Of a DNA stretch of 64,000 nucleotides, positions 54,688 through 64,000 are shown one piece after another (within the stretch, counting starts at the first letter, position 1; every line of letters starts with the position of its first letter). The translations under genes were made by a program, and so were the position numbers. Source of the stretch: Septoria linicola. Lineage: Eukaryota; Ascomycota; Dothideomycetes; Mycosphaerellales; Mycosphaerellaceae. The DNA lies in the NCBI GenBank assembly GCA_024114885.1, contig CP099420.1, positions 3,596,001 to 3,660,000 of the forward strand, written 5' to 3'. The notes under the pieces were generated by a model. The model was not told where the DNA came from, ran no database searches, and saw only the letters and a list, made by a program, of their open reading frames with translations.

Positions 54688-55496
54688 ATGCATTCCAGCT
54701 TAGTGCGTATCCAGAATGTGTTTGGCTTCTTCACATCTGTCGCATTTGCCGTAGCTGCAGCCATCGCCGTCAGCGTGCTGCTCAGTCCTCAGAACCCATC
54801 GGCTGACCTCGAGCTCAAGAATGTGCGAGTGTGAGTATTGCTCTACAAGAAGAAGCACTTTGATGCATATGTTGACAGAAAAGCAGCGCACGAGGTCGAC
54901 CACACTACTACAGCACCAAACGCGAAGAATACGCCCACGTCACCTTCGACCTCGACGCCGACCTGTCTTCCCTCTTCAACTGGAACACGAAGCAGATCTT
55001 CGCCTACATCACCGCCTCATACCCCTCCGACAACCCCCAAAATGTGCCCGACTCGGAAGTCGTAGTGTGGGACGCCATCATCCCCTCCGACTACGCGCCG
55101 CTTCACCCCAACACGTGGATTCACCCTTCGCCCAAAGGAAAGAAGAAGCCCACCAGGAAGGAGCGAGCATTGGGTCTGGGAGGAAAGGCGTATCCGGAGG
55201 GGAAGTCGCCGGGCATTATCAAGCTGAAGGATCAGAAGCCCAAGTACCAGATCACAGATGTCACGGGCAAGATTGCGGACAAGCAGTATGCCACGTTGAC
55301 GTTGCACTGGAATGTCCAACCGTGGGTGGGCTTTTTGACGTGGACGAACTTCAACACGTATTGGAGATGGCAGGGTCTGCAGGGCGGCATGTCGAGTGTC
55401 TTCAATTTCCCCAGTATCAAGGGCAGTGAGACTGTCAAGAAGGAGGATCTCAAAACCGAGACGGGGGCCGAGGCGAATCGAGGAAGTCCTGCATAG
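54688..55496 (+). CDS. SPC3: Signal peptidase complex subunit 3
   Basis: Two exons (intron 54831-54886) encode 250 aa, slightly longer than yeast Spc3. It is a subunit of the ER signal peptidase complex, a single-pass type II membrane protein needed for cleavage of signal peptides. The N-terminus MHSSLVRIQNVFGFFTSVAF continues as one membrane helix. After the splice come RGRPHYYSTKREEYAHVTFD, LFNWNTKQIFAYITASY, VVVWDAIIP and LHWNVQPWVGFLTW, all SPC22/25 landmarks. An insert of about 40 basic, Gly/Lys-rich residues after the HPNTW segment is unusual. Of the possible acceptors I prefer the CAG at 54884-54886. An AAAG slightly upstream would add one residue in frame. Confidence 0.92.
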
Positions 55497-57087
55497 ATTG
55501 ACACTGCTCCTTCTTGCGCTACCTGAATCAAGATGAGATGACCACAAGTCACGATGCTATCTTCGTATGATTGTATTCCAAGCTGACAGCATGTGTTGAC
55601 AGCGTGAGCAGTGTCCGTGCTCATCAATCAGCCATCCTCTCACGCCCAGCGTGCATGAATGACACCGAGAACACTGTCCTTGGTGAATTGTCCATCCCTC
55701 CGAAAGACGTAGGTATGGCTAGGTCTCTGACAGACGAACCCACACCCAGGCCAGGCACTTCAACCAGTGCAACATGTACTCAAGAACCACAATCATAACT
55801 TCCAGCATCACATTGCTGCCCATCTCTCATCTCCGACCAGCTATCCTTCTCCCGATCCTCTCCGCCTACTACTACTTACTCCTCACACCAATCACGATCA
55901 AGAAACTCCTGCAGCATATCAACACACTTCGGCCGCACCACTTTCCGCAGCGCTCTCGCCCCTTTCGATTCTCCTTCTTCAACTCTTCAAACTTCAGCTT
56001 GATTGAGATGCCACCAGCTGCGCAGTAGTAAGGCGGAGCTGATGTTCGAGGTGGGTGATGCGATTACCTTCTTCTTCTTCTTCTTCTTCTTCTTCTTCTT
56101 CTTCTTCTTCTTCTTCTTCTTGCTCGTGGTTGGGACAAGTGAACAGTGTAGATCTTGGGAATGACATGATTGGCAGGGCTTGAGTGAGTGGCAGTCTCCT
56201 CCCTTTGCTGGTACCATTGGAGTTAAGCGGCCTGTACCGCTCTACTGAATGTCTTCTTGGAAGAAGAAGTCATCGCTGCCAGAGAACGAAGAAGCGTGTC
56301 ATTCACAAACCTCTCCAGCTCTGTTCTTCTGACTTGCAGAGAAAGCTCTCGGAGAAGCCTGTCGAACTCCTGGCTCATGGTCGCTCTCGCCTCTCGCGTT
56401 GAGTGCGTTGCCGCCTTCTGCTGACGCCCAAGTCTCAGTCAGTCACTGGCAGAAACAACACAAAGATAACGACACTGCAGGCAAGACACGCGTGCCTCAC
56501 TCAACGAGACAGTGATGTGATGGACCAAACCGAGACAACAAGGCCAACTTCAAACATGTCTGCTGTCTGCGGTCAGTCACTCGCTTGGAAGAAGGAAGGT
56601 AGCGAAAAACGAGAAACGGAGAAACCGACACAGACAAAAGGTATAGCAGCTAGAATGTAATGGTCAAAATGTGTGCAGTAATTGATGCATTTCGGACTGT
56701 AAAAGGCGCAGCTTGCTCCCTCGCTCGCTCGCTCACCACCCTTTCAGCCACAAGGCTTAAAAGTTGCCGGGTATAAAACTATGGTTCGGATGCCGTCGGG
56801 CTCATCTTACCATCAAAAAGGCGTGTCGTGAGGAATCTTTGATATGTTACAATGTGCACGCCGCATGGGACCTGCCCGCGGAGGTGGGGGGCCACACCTG
56901 CTGCTTCCTGGTGCTCGATTCGCGCTCGTGTCCAAACCTCAAATGAGAATTTGGATCATGGTTCTTTCTTCTGCCCTCTTGCTTGCTTGGTAAAGAAAAC
57001 AGAAACACACGCACAAAACAAAGCGCCACCCAATGCCGCTCAACAAACACTCTGAACATGATTGTACGGTGAAGGGTACAGATGAAC
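55497..57087. other. Intergenic between convergent genes
   Basis: About 1.6 kb without a recognised gene. Holds the CTT microsatellite. A TATAAA-like string near 56774 has no convincing ORF downstream. Confidence 0.5.
56068..56121. repeat. (CTT)18 microsatellite
   Basis: Eighteen uninterrupted CTT units. The antisense open frame through it would encode poly-Lys and is not a gene. Likely length-polymorphic between isolates. Confidence 0.97.
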
Positions 57088-58639
57088 CTAATGCCTGTGG
57101 TGGTGAGCGTGCTTCTCCACGTGGCGCTTGTGCTTGTAGCTTGGTGGTGCCTCGTAGCCTGCTGGTGCAGGAGAGGCAGTGGCTGTCGCGGTCGCGGTGA
57201 CAGTCACCTTGACCTCCTCAATGACCATCTCCCAGACCTCGTTGCCCTTGGTGACATAAGTGGTCGTGCAGTCCGCTGCGTCACTGGCCTTGGAAGCAGG
57301 CGCAGATGTGACAGCAGCTGGTGCAGAGGAGCTGGAGCTGGAGCTGGAGCTGAGCTCGGCAGCAATGACAATGCCACCTTGAGCAGTGTCAGTGACCGAT
57401 GGGTTAGCTGGCGAGTAAGCTGGCGCAGATGGGCTGAAGGTTGCTGGCGCGGAAGTGTGTGGCACAGCGCTGGTCTTGACAGTGGAGCCGTGCTTGCCGT
57501 ACGCGCCTGGCACAGGGTACTTGGTGGCTGGCTCGGGACCGTACTGGATCGGCACACCGACTGGGAGACCGTCACGAGGGCCGGCGCAGTCATCCTCCTC
57601 AAGGTCAGCAGGCATTGCGAACTTGCACTTGGCTGGAGTGGCTGGGTCCTGGATGGTGAAGACTGGGCAGTCCTCGATCTGACCTGAAGGGTTGGTGCAC
57701 GTGTTGATGGCGGTTCCGAGGAACTCGGCGGACTCCCATCCCATGACGAAGTCAGCGTGGTAACTGGTGCCGACTGGGTCACCGGTGGACACGATGAACT
57801 GTCCATCCATGCCGGCGAACTTTTGTGTAGCGAAGATGGTCTCGTAGAAGAGGAATGGGTAGTGGACATCGTAGCCTTCTGGGCAGTTGCCCTCCTTGAC
57901 GAGCGATGGGTATGCAACGTGGGATCGGTGGTCATCGGAGTCGAGCTTGCCATTGCCACACGATGGGAAAGCCATTTCGAGACGAATGCCGTCCTTGCAG
58001 TTGTTGTCCATGTCCTGCTTGCTTGGGAACTGGTGACGGTACAGCGAAGCCTCTGGGTCCTTGGCATAGTTCAAGCAGTTGAAGCCGATGGCGCGCTGCT
58101 CCAGGAAGAACTGGTCGGTAGGGACGGTAGGCCAGTTGCTCAGTGGCTCATCTGGGAAAGGACCGGAGAAATTGCGGTAAGCGGTGTTTCCGGCGATCAT
58201 CTGGAAGCCCTCCGGGAATGGCTGCACATCGTCGAGGTAGAAGAGGTAGTAAGCAAGCATGCCTCCGACGTTCTCTACCATTTCAACGGAACCATTGGCG
58301 TGCTGAAAGTAAATGGGTGGCGTCCAGTAGGCGGACTTGTCCTGGATGACATCGCACGAGGTGCAGTCGTACTCTTTGTCGGTACATTTCGCAAGCGACT
58401 CGTATGAGGTGTTTTGGCCAAAGTCTGTCCAAAGTCAGTCAAATATTCGTCACTTGTCATCGAGTCACTTTGCACTCACTTCCGCCACCGAAAACGATGT
58501 GCGAGTGATCAGCCACATCGTTGGGGGCGACCATAGGGTCGATACGGGCGATACCAGTGCTCGAACGGCACGGCATGCGCCAGAAAGCGGCGGCATTGCC
58601 AGCGAGGGCGAGCGCGGTGACAGAGTTGAAGGTCTTCAT
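57088..58639 (-). CDS. Secreted DUF1996 protein with His-rich tail
   Basis: Two exons (intron 58425-58479) encode 498 aa. The signal peptide MKTFNSVTALALAGNAAAFW is followed by the DUF1996 domain: RSSTGIARIDPMVAPNDVAD, HSHIVFGGGNFG (junction of exons), a CTSC pair, YWTPPIYFQ, GFQMIAGN, FPSCGNG and NCPEGYD, HYPFLFYET and WESAEFLGTAINTC, up to about residue 330. A linker rich in Ser, Pro and Ala follows, with a poly-Ser run. The chain ends in a cluster of eight His within about fourteen residues (HKRHVEKHAHHHRH). DUF1996 proteins are secreted, often carbohydrate-associated fungal proteins of unknown activity. The His tail could bind metal (inference). The open frame on the plus strand is a shadow. 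Confidence 0.93.
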
Positions 58640-60699
58640 GTTGCTGAATTCGCTCCTGGCGCTGGTGGTAGGAGATGCTGGTCGAGCGCCTGCGCGGTGA
58701 TGGTCTGCGTTGCCGGCGCAGTGAGGTCCAAAGGCTGAATTCTATGCACAAGCTTCTTCGCGCACAGCGACGAAGGCGATCAAAAGTTGATGTTCGTGGT
58801 AGTGGTGACTGGAAGCTGGCTTTGCATGTGTTGACGGGAACCCGCTCGTGCTGTCGAAAGATGCCGCGTGTCTTTGATGTTGTGTTCTGCGGGGCTGGCT
58901 CTGGTATGCACCTTGCGCGAACTGGTCTGTCGGCTTGTTGATGTTGATGTTGTCGTGGTTGGCGGGTTGATGTTTCTGGTAAATTTAAAGCCGCTCGAAT
59001 GGGTGGACTAAATGAATGGAACGACTGCAATTGTGTAGCACTGGGCCGCACAATAGAACAGTCTGGGTGAATGAACGATTGCCACTGTGATTGTAGTGAA
59101 GGAGTGACTGTGAGCGAAGCGGCAGTGAGGTGCAAAACTTGGCGGCTGGCTTAAGGATGGACAAGGCATGCGATCAAGGGCCACTGTGCGTTTCGAGCTA
59201 ATGCGGCTAAATGCAGCGGCCCGTCTCCTGGACAGGGATTGTGCGTTTCGATTGAAATTACACTTTGAGCCTCCTGCTCTGATTGAACAACACCACCACC
59301 AAGCATGAGCAGCGGCAAATACTGTGCTGAATCACAGCCGTCTTCCATGAGCTCATAGGATGTGCCTTTTCGTGCATTTCTTGAACTCGCGCGGCATCAT
59401 CAGCCATGCGAACTGTCTGGACTGCCAGTGCGACCAGCAGTCGATCGCCGGCACCGAACCATCTGCGCGAATAGGGATCTCCATTTGACAGGCAAATTCC
59501 CGTGGCATGGCAAGGGGCTTGCTGGCCGTGTTTCCGGCCTGCAAGGCATATCTGCGCCCTCCTCGTGGTCGACGATGGTTTGCTATGACGCACAACCGCT
59601 GCACCTCAGTCTTCCATTTCCGATGTCGAGGCGGCCTTGGTCGAAGGACGGACCTGCATCGTTGTCTTTCTCCAAAATGAACCTGCTTCTGCTTCATCAA
59701 ATTGACAATAATCTCCATGGTTTCGATTGTTATCAGTCACAGGATCAGTCGAGACCGCCCTAGCCGGCGAGCCATCTCAATAGAGACTGCTAGCAGACAG
59801 CACATTTCCGCCGTGACAGGCATTGCGGCACCATGCGTCCGAAGCGAGATGCAACCACATCCGCCTATGCAGCATAGGAAATGGTAGTTATTCTGGGTCG
59901 GCAATCTGTGCGATGGAGACGATTATGGCAACTGACAGCAGGTTTGCGATGCCATGCTTGGTGTGAGTGTGGCAACAAAGTCCTCGGAAGATGCTGCTAA
60001 ACCTGGGACCACCTTGTTGAGCTCAGACACAACCAAGCCACCTGGGCGTGGAACGAAACCTAGTCCCACGACAGAAACTCGTGCCTGCTGAGGACTCCAG
60101 CCTCGTTTGCAGCTCGCAGACATGCCCAGTCGTTTGACACTGCGGTGCTGCGGTGTTGGCGCACATCTCGAAGCAACGAGTGATTCATGAAAGTCTCTCT
60201 GGACCACATCCGTGCGACTATGATACATCAGTGCAGCAAGACGATGCGACCAGCTTGCTTGTGGTCCGGCCTCAATCTCGCTCGTGCGGCAAGCGTGGTA
60301 TTACGTGGCCTGCGTTGTGGAAAGATTGCACAATAATCTTCTATGGTCTCTACGGACGCTCGACGCGCGTCAACGTGCGCAACTTCATGCTATCTAGCAG
60401 CGGTGCAACACGACCAGGGATAACGATTGCAGAACGATGGTACCTCACAGTCAAGCTTGATGCTCGCAGGCTTCTCCAAGTTGCTTGTACACGGCAATTT
60501 ATCTGAAAGTACATTATTATGCTGTGCTCGCTGTATCTGGATCTTCACGGTACTCCGCACGAAGCACTCTTGCTGTAACCGCCACCAAGCAGGATATATT
60601 GCTCACTCGAAGATCACCACGCACTGTCTTTCGGTGAACACCGTCCCATCGGTGGCATGCGCTTTCCGTGTTCGACATTCTCTTGCGCAACTCCCACAA
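58640..60699. other. Long intergenic region (about 2 kb)
   Basis: No gene accepted. The first few hundred bases are the upstream region of the DUF1996 gene. A minus-strand frame at 59923-60228 with ARVSVVGLGFVPRPGGLVVS is mildly protein-like but isolated. Confidence 0.45.
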
Positions 60700-61572
60700 T
60701 CACCAGCAACAAGTCAGCGCTGCAGCTGCCGCGATCCACACCAAAGCGCTCAGAGGAATGCTACTGCGACGCGCTGAACCTTCAGATATGTCGCTGCTCG
60801 ATGCCTGGCCTGAAGAAGTCGCGGAAGCAGAAGACGTCTCGCTTGAAGACCAGGGCAGTCTAGTCCGTGTGATTGTTGTGCTCGATCCGGTCGCTGGAGT
60901 CGTGACCGAAGTGCCATTCGACCTTACGCTTCCTGTGCCCAAGAGAGTTGGCCTGGATGTAATAGCAGCGCGGAAGCCGCTCATTGTCTTAGCGTTGACA
61001 AGATTCGTTGGCCGGTCTTTTGTGAGTGTAAGTGTACCATCGTATGTGTATACGTTCGGTATGTGCGAGTTTGAGCTCGACGATGGCTGTGCGACCTTGC
61101 TTTCAGGCGTGGGAGTTGCCGTCGCCTGTTGCGCCTTTTGACTGCTGCACAAGGTTGCTGTCGCGGTTCCAATGAAGAGGTGGCAGTCGTCCAAGCTGTA
61201 CTGCTTGTTGGACATGGTCTGTGATATGCCACCAGCTGTCAGAGTAATGGTGCCCATCACAATGACCCTTGGCTTGCTCTGCGCAAGGTCTGTGATAGAA
61301 CTTGATGATGTTTTGACTGGGTATGCCACTTCTGAGGTTGTCATGCTCTCCTCGTCGGCTTGAGATGGCGCACCAACAGTCACTTGTGGTTGATATGTTG
61401 TCGTTGCTGATGCATGGTCTGCTGTGACCTCAGGCTCTGCCGATGCAGACGCTGTTGATCGATATACAGTCTGTGTAAACTGTATCTGTTGCGTAATTCG
61501 GACTGTCGTCACGGCATTGATGCTGTGTGCAAGGAGGCCACAGAGAAGAACAGCGGAGTGCATCTTGGTCAT
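60700..61572 (-). CDS. GPI-anchor-type secreted Ser/Thr-rich protein
   Basis: Single-exon gene of 290 aa. A signal peptide (MTKMHSAVLLCGLLAHSINA) opens the chain. The body is rich in Thr, Ser and Gln with a short conserved-looking core in the middle (GTITLTAGGISQTMSNKQYS with LDDCHLF), which resembles repeats of fungal cell-surface proteins. A Ser/Thr-rich spacer follows and the chain ends in a hydrophobic helix (LSALVWIAAAAALTCCW) preceded by small residues (SEGSARRSS), the pattern for GPI-anchor addition. It is probably a heavily O-mannosylated cell-wall or plasma-membrane protein. No enzymatic domain seen. Confidence 0.8.
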   Translation of the reverse strand: MTKMHSAVLLCGLLAHSINAVTTVRITQQIQFTQTVYRSTASASAEPEVTADHASATTTYQPQVTVGAPSQADEESMTTSEVAYPVKTSSSSITDLAQSKPRVIVMGTITLTAGGISQTMSNKQYSLDDCHLFIGTATATLCSSQKAQQATATPTPESKVAQPSSSSNSHIPNVYTYDGTLTLTKDRPTNLVNAKTMSGFRAAITSRPTLLGTGSVRSNGTSVTTPATGSSTTITRTRLPWSSSETSSASATSSGQASSSDISEGSARRSSIPLSALVWIAAAAALTCCW

Positions 61573-62725
61573 GAAACGTGTATTTGTGCAAATGGTGGAT
61601 GTGATACTAGCATCGCAACATCGTGTCTTTCGAGCAACTACATATTCTACTTCGCATCAGTGACAGCAGACTTCTACGCGCTGCTGTGCCTCTCAAGAGC
61701 ATTAGTATATTGAGGCACCATGAGAAGTGCTAATATTATGCGGCGTAGCGGTCTTCGCCAGGTCGTCGGCGACTCCGTCTGGGCGCTTATGTCTGCACAC
61801 ATGTGGCTTCCTCTTTGCGGCCGAATGCTCGCCGAAGAAGTCCCTTTGAGCGATCACAATCGGATACAAAGTACTTCGCAACGAGACACAGCGGCGCCGT
61901 TGACATGCTGCGACAAACCAAGAAGACGAGATGAGCTCAAGAGCGACATCTTGCTCGGCACCAACTCATGGTCATCAACATGTCTGTCTCATCGATGTCC
62001 GAGCACTTTTTGGCTCTCGGCATGAATGCCGTCCCCTGTCGATCAAACGTCACCGGGAGCATTTGGCTTCGGTAGCCCGGCAGGCGCTTCGAACGCTGCA
62101 GTAGTTACTGCTGCCGTTGGCCTGTCCTATTTCTGGTGCTTGAGCCTGTCAGTTCTTACCATGTCGTCAAATCGATACCGTCTGAAAGCACACAAGAGTT
62201 GTGAGCAGACAGCGAATGGCCACGCGAATGGCCAAGTCACCGAGAAGCCAATAGAGGAGAAATATCTCTCTCTGGCATGCGTTTCGCGCCAGCGACATAT
62301 TGATATGATCACGCGAGCATAAATGAACACGACTACAGGATTCCTTGAATGGACGTGTCTGGACTGTCATTAGCGGAACCACATGCCTCAAGAAGCTGAT
62401 TACAATACAAAGAGTGTCAGTAGAATCACTGCGGCTATCGCAATGCTGGAACCTGAGAAGAGAGTAGCCGTGAGGCTAGGAACATGCACCTTAGAGAAGA
62501 TTGATCATGTTCACGTTGTATCTAACTTTGTATCTACCGCTGATCAGTCCAGACTCCGCAAGCCGTGCCTGCCGCCAGGCTTCTTGCTGCATCTACAGCC
62601 TGCCAAGATGTTCGCGAAGGCAAAACCCTACCCGTCCAGTCAGTTTCCGATCCAACAGTGAACACGTTCAGACTCACATATCTATAGTCAATAATCTCAA
62701 GTCACGCGAGCATGCACTCAGCTGA
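61573..62725. other. Intergenic, with one possible small ORF
   Basis: Upstream region of the GPI-type gene and 3' flank of the last gene. Apart from the ORF listed at 62026-62322 I see nothing. Confidence 0.45.
62026..62322 (+). CDS. Possible small membrane protein
   Basis: A 98-codon ORF from an ATG. A Gly/Ala-rich start leads to one hydrophobic helix (NAAVVTAAVGLSYFWCLSLS), then a charged stretch with HANGHANG-type iteration (TANGHANGQVTEKPIEEKY). No family recognised and no other support. Could be a chance ORF. Confidence 0.25.
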   Translation: MPSPVDQTSPGAFGFGSPAGASNAAVVTAAVGLSYFWCLSLSVLTMSSNRYRLKAHKSCEQTANGHANGQVTEKPIEEKYLSLACVSRQRHIDMITRA

Positions 62726-63732
62726 TCAAGAAGAGCTGGCACGATGCTGCTGGTTACGCCAATCCCAAAGCTGGAGCAGATGCGTGTAGCTACCAGCCTC
62801 AAGACGCCCGACCATGCGAATGTCCTCATCATACAGTACAGTATGCGCGCCGGCAATATGACAAGTCGTCGAATTGTCCAACTCACCGTCTGGATCCTTA
62901 TGCTCGAACCAAAGAGGATCGTGTGTGCCGATCATTCTGTACCTGCCTTTGTACTTCAGGTTGCCGATGCACACATAATCCACGATGAACTGGACCTTCT
63001 TCTGGATGCCGAGGCGATTCCACGAGTACAGTGGAAGGGAGAACATGTGCTCGTCGGTCATCCATAGGATGATGAACATGCGCTTCTTGGAAAAGACGGG
63101 TCCTACAGGAGTTACATTCACCTCGTTACCCGGGCTTGGCGGATGGGTCCATGTTGGCTTGATGGTATGGAACTGCAATGATGTCGCCTTTATTGAAGTC
63201 AGCTTGGGTGTAAGGCGAGATGATACATACCTGGTTGCGGAACCAGCCCTTGCGTTGCTTATGATGGGTGTTCTTGTCGTTGACGGCCATGGTCGATGGC
63301 GTCGAAGACTTCCATGGTGCTTCGGAGGGCGTGGCCCGCAGCCCGTGTAGGTTCGATCGGCGCCAGTGTTGGAGTAGCTCCATTGTTGGCGAAGTCAAAG
63401 TCGTCAGTAATCTCAACATCTTCGACAGTCTTCGTGAATGCGGCTATACCTTGTGAAGCTGCTGGAGCCAGGGGCATGGCGAGGTGCTTCGGGTCAGGAG
63501 CTCGAGATGCAGCATTCCGGATTGCCGCCTGCCGATGCAGACTCAAGGCCGGGTTGTTGGCACGTGGTGGAGCTGTGGTCTTTGCAGCAGCCTGTGCGAA
63601 AGACAACGGCCTGCGATTTGATGCCATCGGCGTGACTGGTGCATATATGACTTGAGCAGCTGGCGTATTGCGACCTTGTGCAGGGGCGATCGAGCCGGCT
63701 CGTTGCCCCGCGATGCCTTCCTGCATAACCAT
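62726..63732 (-). CDS. Hypothetical fungal protein with broken reading frame
   Basis: Three protein-like segments lie on the minus strand in three frames. First, MVMQEGIAGQRAG.. to EVFDAIDHGRQRQEHPS (63732-63259), a disordered N-terminus. Second, NTHHKQRKGWFRNQ and FNKGDIIAVPYHQANMDPSA (about 63289-63126). Third, NEVNVTPVGPVFSKKRMFII, then FSLPLYSWNRLGIQKK, DYVCIGN and VGRLEAGSYTHLLQLWDW (about 63140-62726). The KGWF..GDIIAVPYH..YSKKRM..LPLYS order resembles a fungal family I have seen but cannot name. A 43-nt GTATGT..AAAG intron at about 63186-63228 would put segments two and three in frame but discards GDIIAVPYH. Without it, one extra base at a GGG run explains the break. Functional status unclear. 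Confidence 0.5.
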
Positions 63733-64000
63733 CTTGAGTCTCTCTCTTTTCCACACTGGGTATTCGATCAGATAACCGTATCTGTGGTTTTATCGTGGTG
63801 AACGGCTAATGGGATTGGACTAAAGTGTAAGCTCCATCTCCACTAGTGAGGAATTTGATACTTATATTCCATGGGGAGGGAAACGACCATGATAGGACCC
63901 GGGACTACGACACTGCAGCGCAATGCTGTCGACCACAATGTCATTGTTGCATTGCTTCACAAGCCTCTTCTTGTACAGGGGGACATGTCAGGCTTCAGCT
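63733..64000. other. Window end, no gene seen
   Basis: No ORF, tRNA or repeat recognised. Presumably the upstream region of the last minus-strand gene. Confidence 0.4.

Noticed and set aside
56044..56217. Poly-lysine ORF
   Set aside because: Antisense translation of the CTT microsatellite.
57204..58067. 287-codon alternative frame within the DUF1996 gene
   Set aside because: Ser/Pro/Arg biased shadow. The DUF1996 frame has signal peptide and family motifs.
1..64000. Transposon, CRISPR array or biosynthetic gene cluster
   Set aside because: No transposase, reverse transcriptase, terminal repeats, regularly spaced repeats, or PKS/NRPS/terpene genes are visible anywhere in the window.

Overview
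The window is nuclear DNA from a filamentous ascomycete fungus. Genes carry short introns (about 43-170 bp) with GT..AG ends and CTAAC/CTGAC-like branch sites, they sit on both strands with sub-kilobase spacing, and they encode fungal-type proteins (fungal DUF1996, rhodopsin-domain 7TM, fungal F-box and EHN-type epoxide hydrolase-like proteins). The protein style fits Pezizomycotina, and I suspect Dothideomycetes, but that rank is inference. Splice sites were placed by hand from reading-frame continuity plus donor/acceptor consensus.

Layout. 0.8-5 kb: epoxide-hydrolase-like gene and S-adenosylmethionine decarboxylase (polyamines). 5-6.4 kb: two small uncertain genes. 6.9-14.9 kb: a large SNF2-family remodeller with an N-terminal SAM domain (minus), facing glutathione synthetase (plus). 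16.9-24.8 kb: a TM7S3/TM198-like membrane protein, a small YBL028C/LLPH-like nucleolar protein and a SIZ/PIAS SUMO ligase. 25.2-28.1 kb: two unrecognised genes and the ERAD ubiquitin-conjugating enzyme UBC7. 28.3-29.8 kb: three minus-strand tRNA-like genes, two of which need unusually long introns. 30-33.1 kb: an unrecognised gene and three consecutive disordered-protein ORFs, two sharing a W-x-PDYMRP signature. 33.7-38.5 kb: a short-chain dehydrogenase, a Dal5-type MFS transporter that looks frameshifted, and an AYR1-like reductase. 39-42.4 kb: a coiled-coil ORF interrupted by an in-frame TAG, ribokinase, a tiny Tyr/Cys-rich ORF and a BTB protein. 42.6-47 kb: an F-box protein overlapping the end of an upstream gene on the same strand, and GTP cyclohydrolase I. 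48.7-55.5 kb: a CTK1-type CTD kinase, a 7TM rhodopsin-domain protein and signal peptidase subunit SPC3. 57-64 kb: a secreted DUF1996 protein with a His-rich tail, a GPI-anchor-type Ser/Thr-rich protein, and a locus at the end whose reading frame is broken.

Most of the window is ordinary core-genome housekeeping: polyamine, glutathione, folate/pterin and ribose metabolism, SUMO and ubiquitin, secretion, and transcription-elongation kinase. No biosynthetic cluster, transposon or CRISPR array is visible. The most unusual signals are the long-intron tRNA-like pair, the tandem PDYMRP-family ORFs, the TAG-CTA interrupted coiled-coil gene, the catalytically gutted epoxide hydrolase, and several loci whose frames break at runs of C or G. 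The last could be real pseudogenes or assembly indels.
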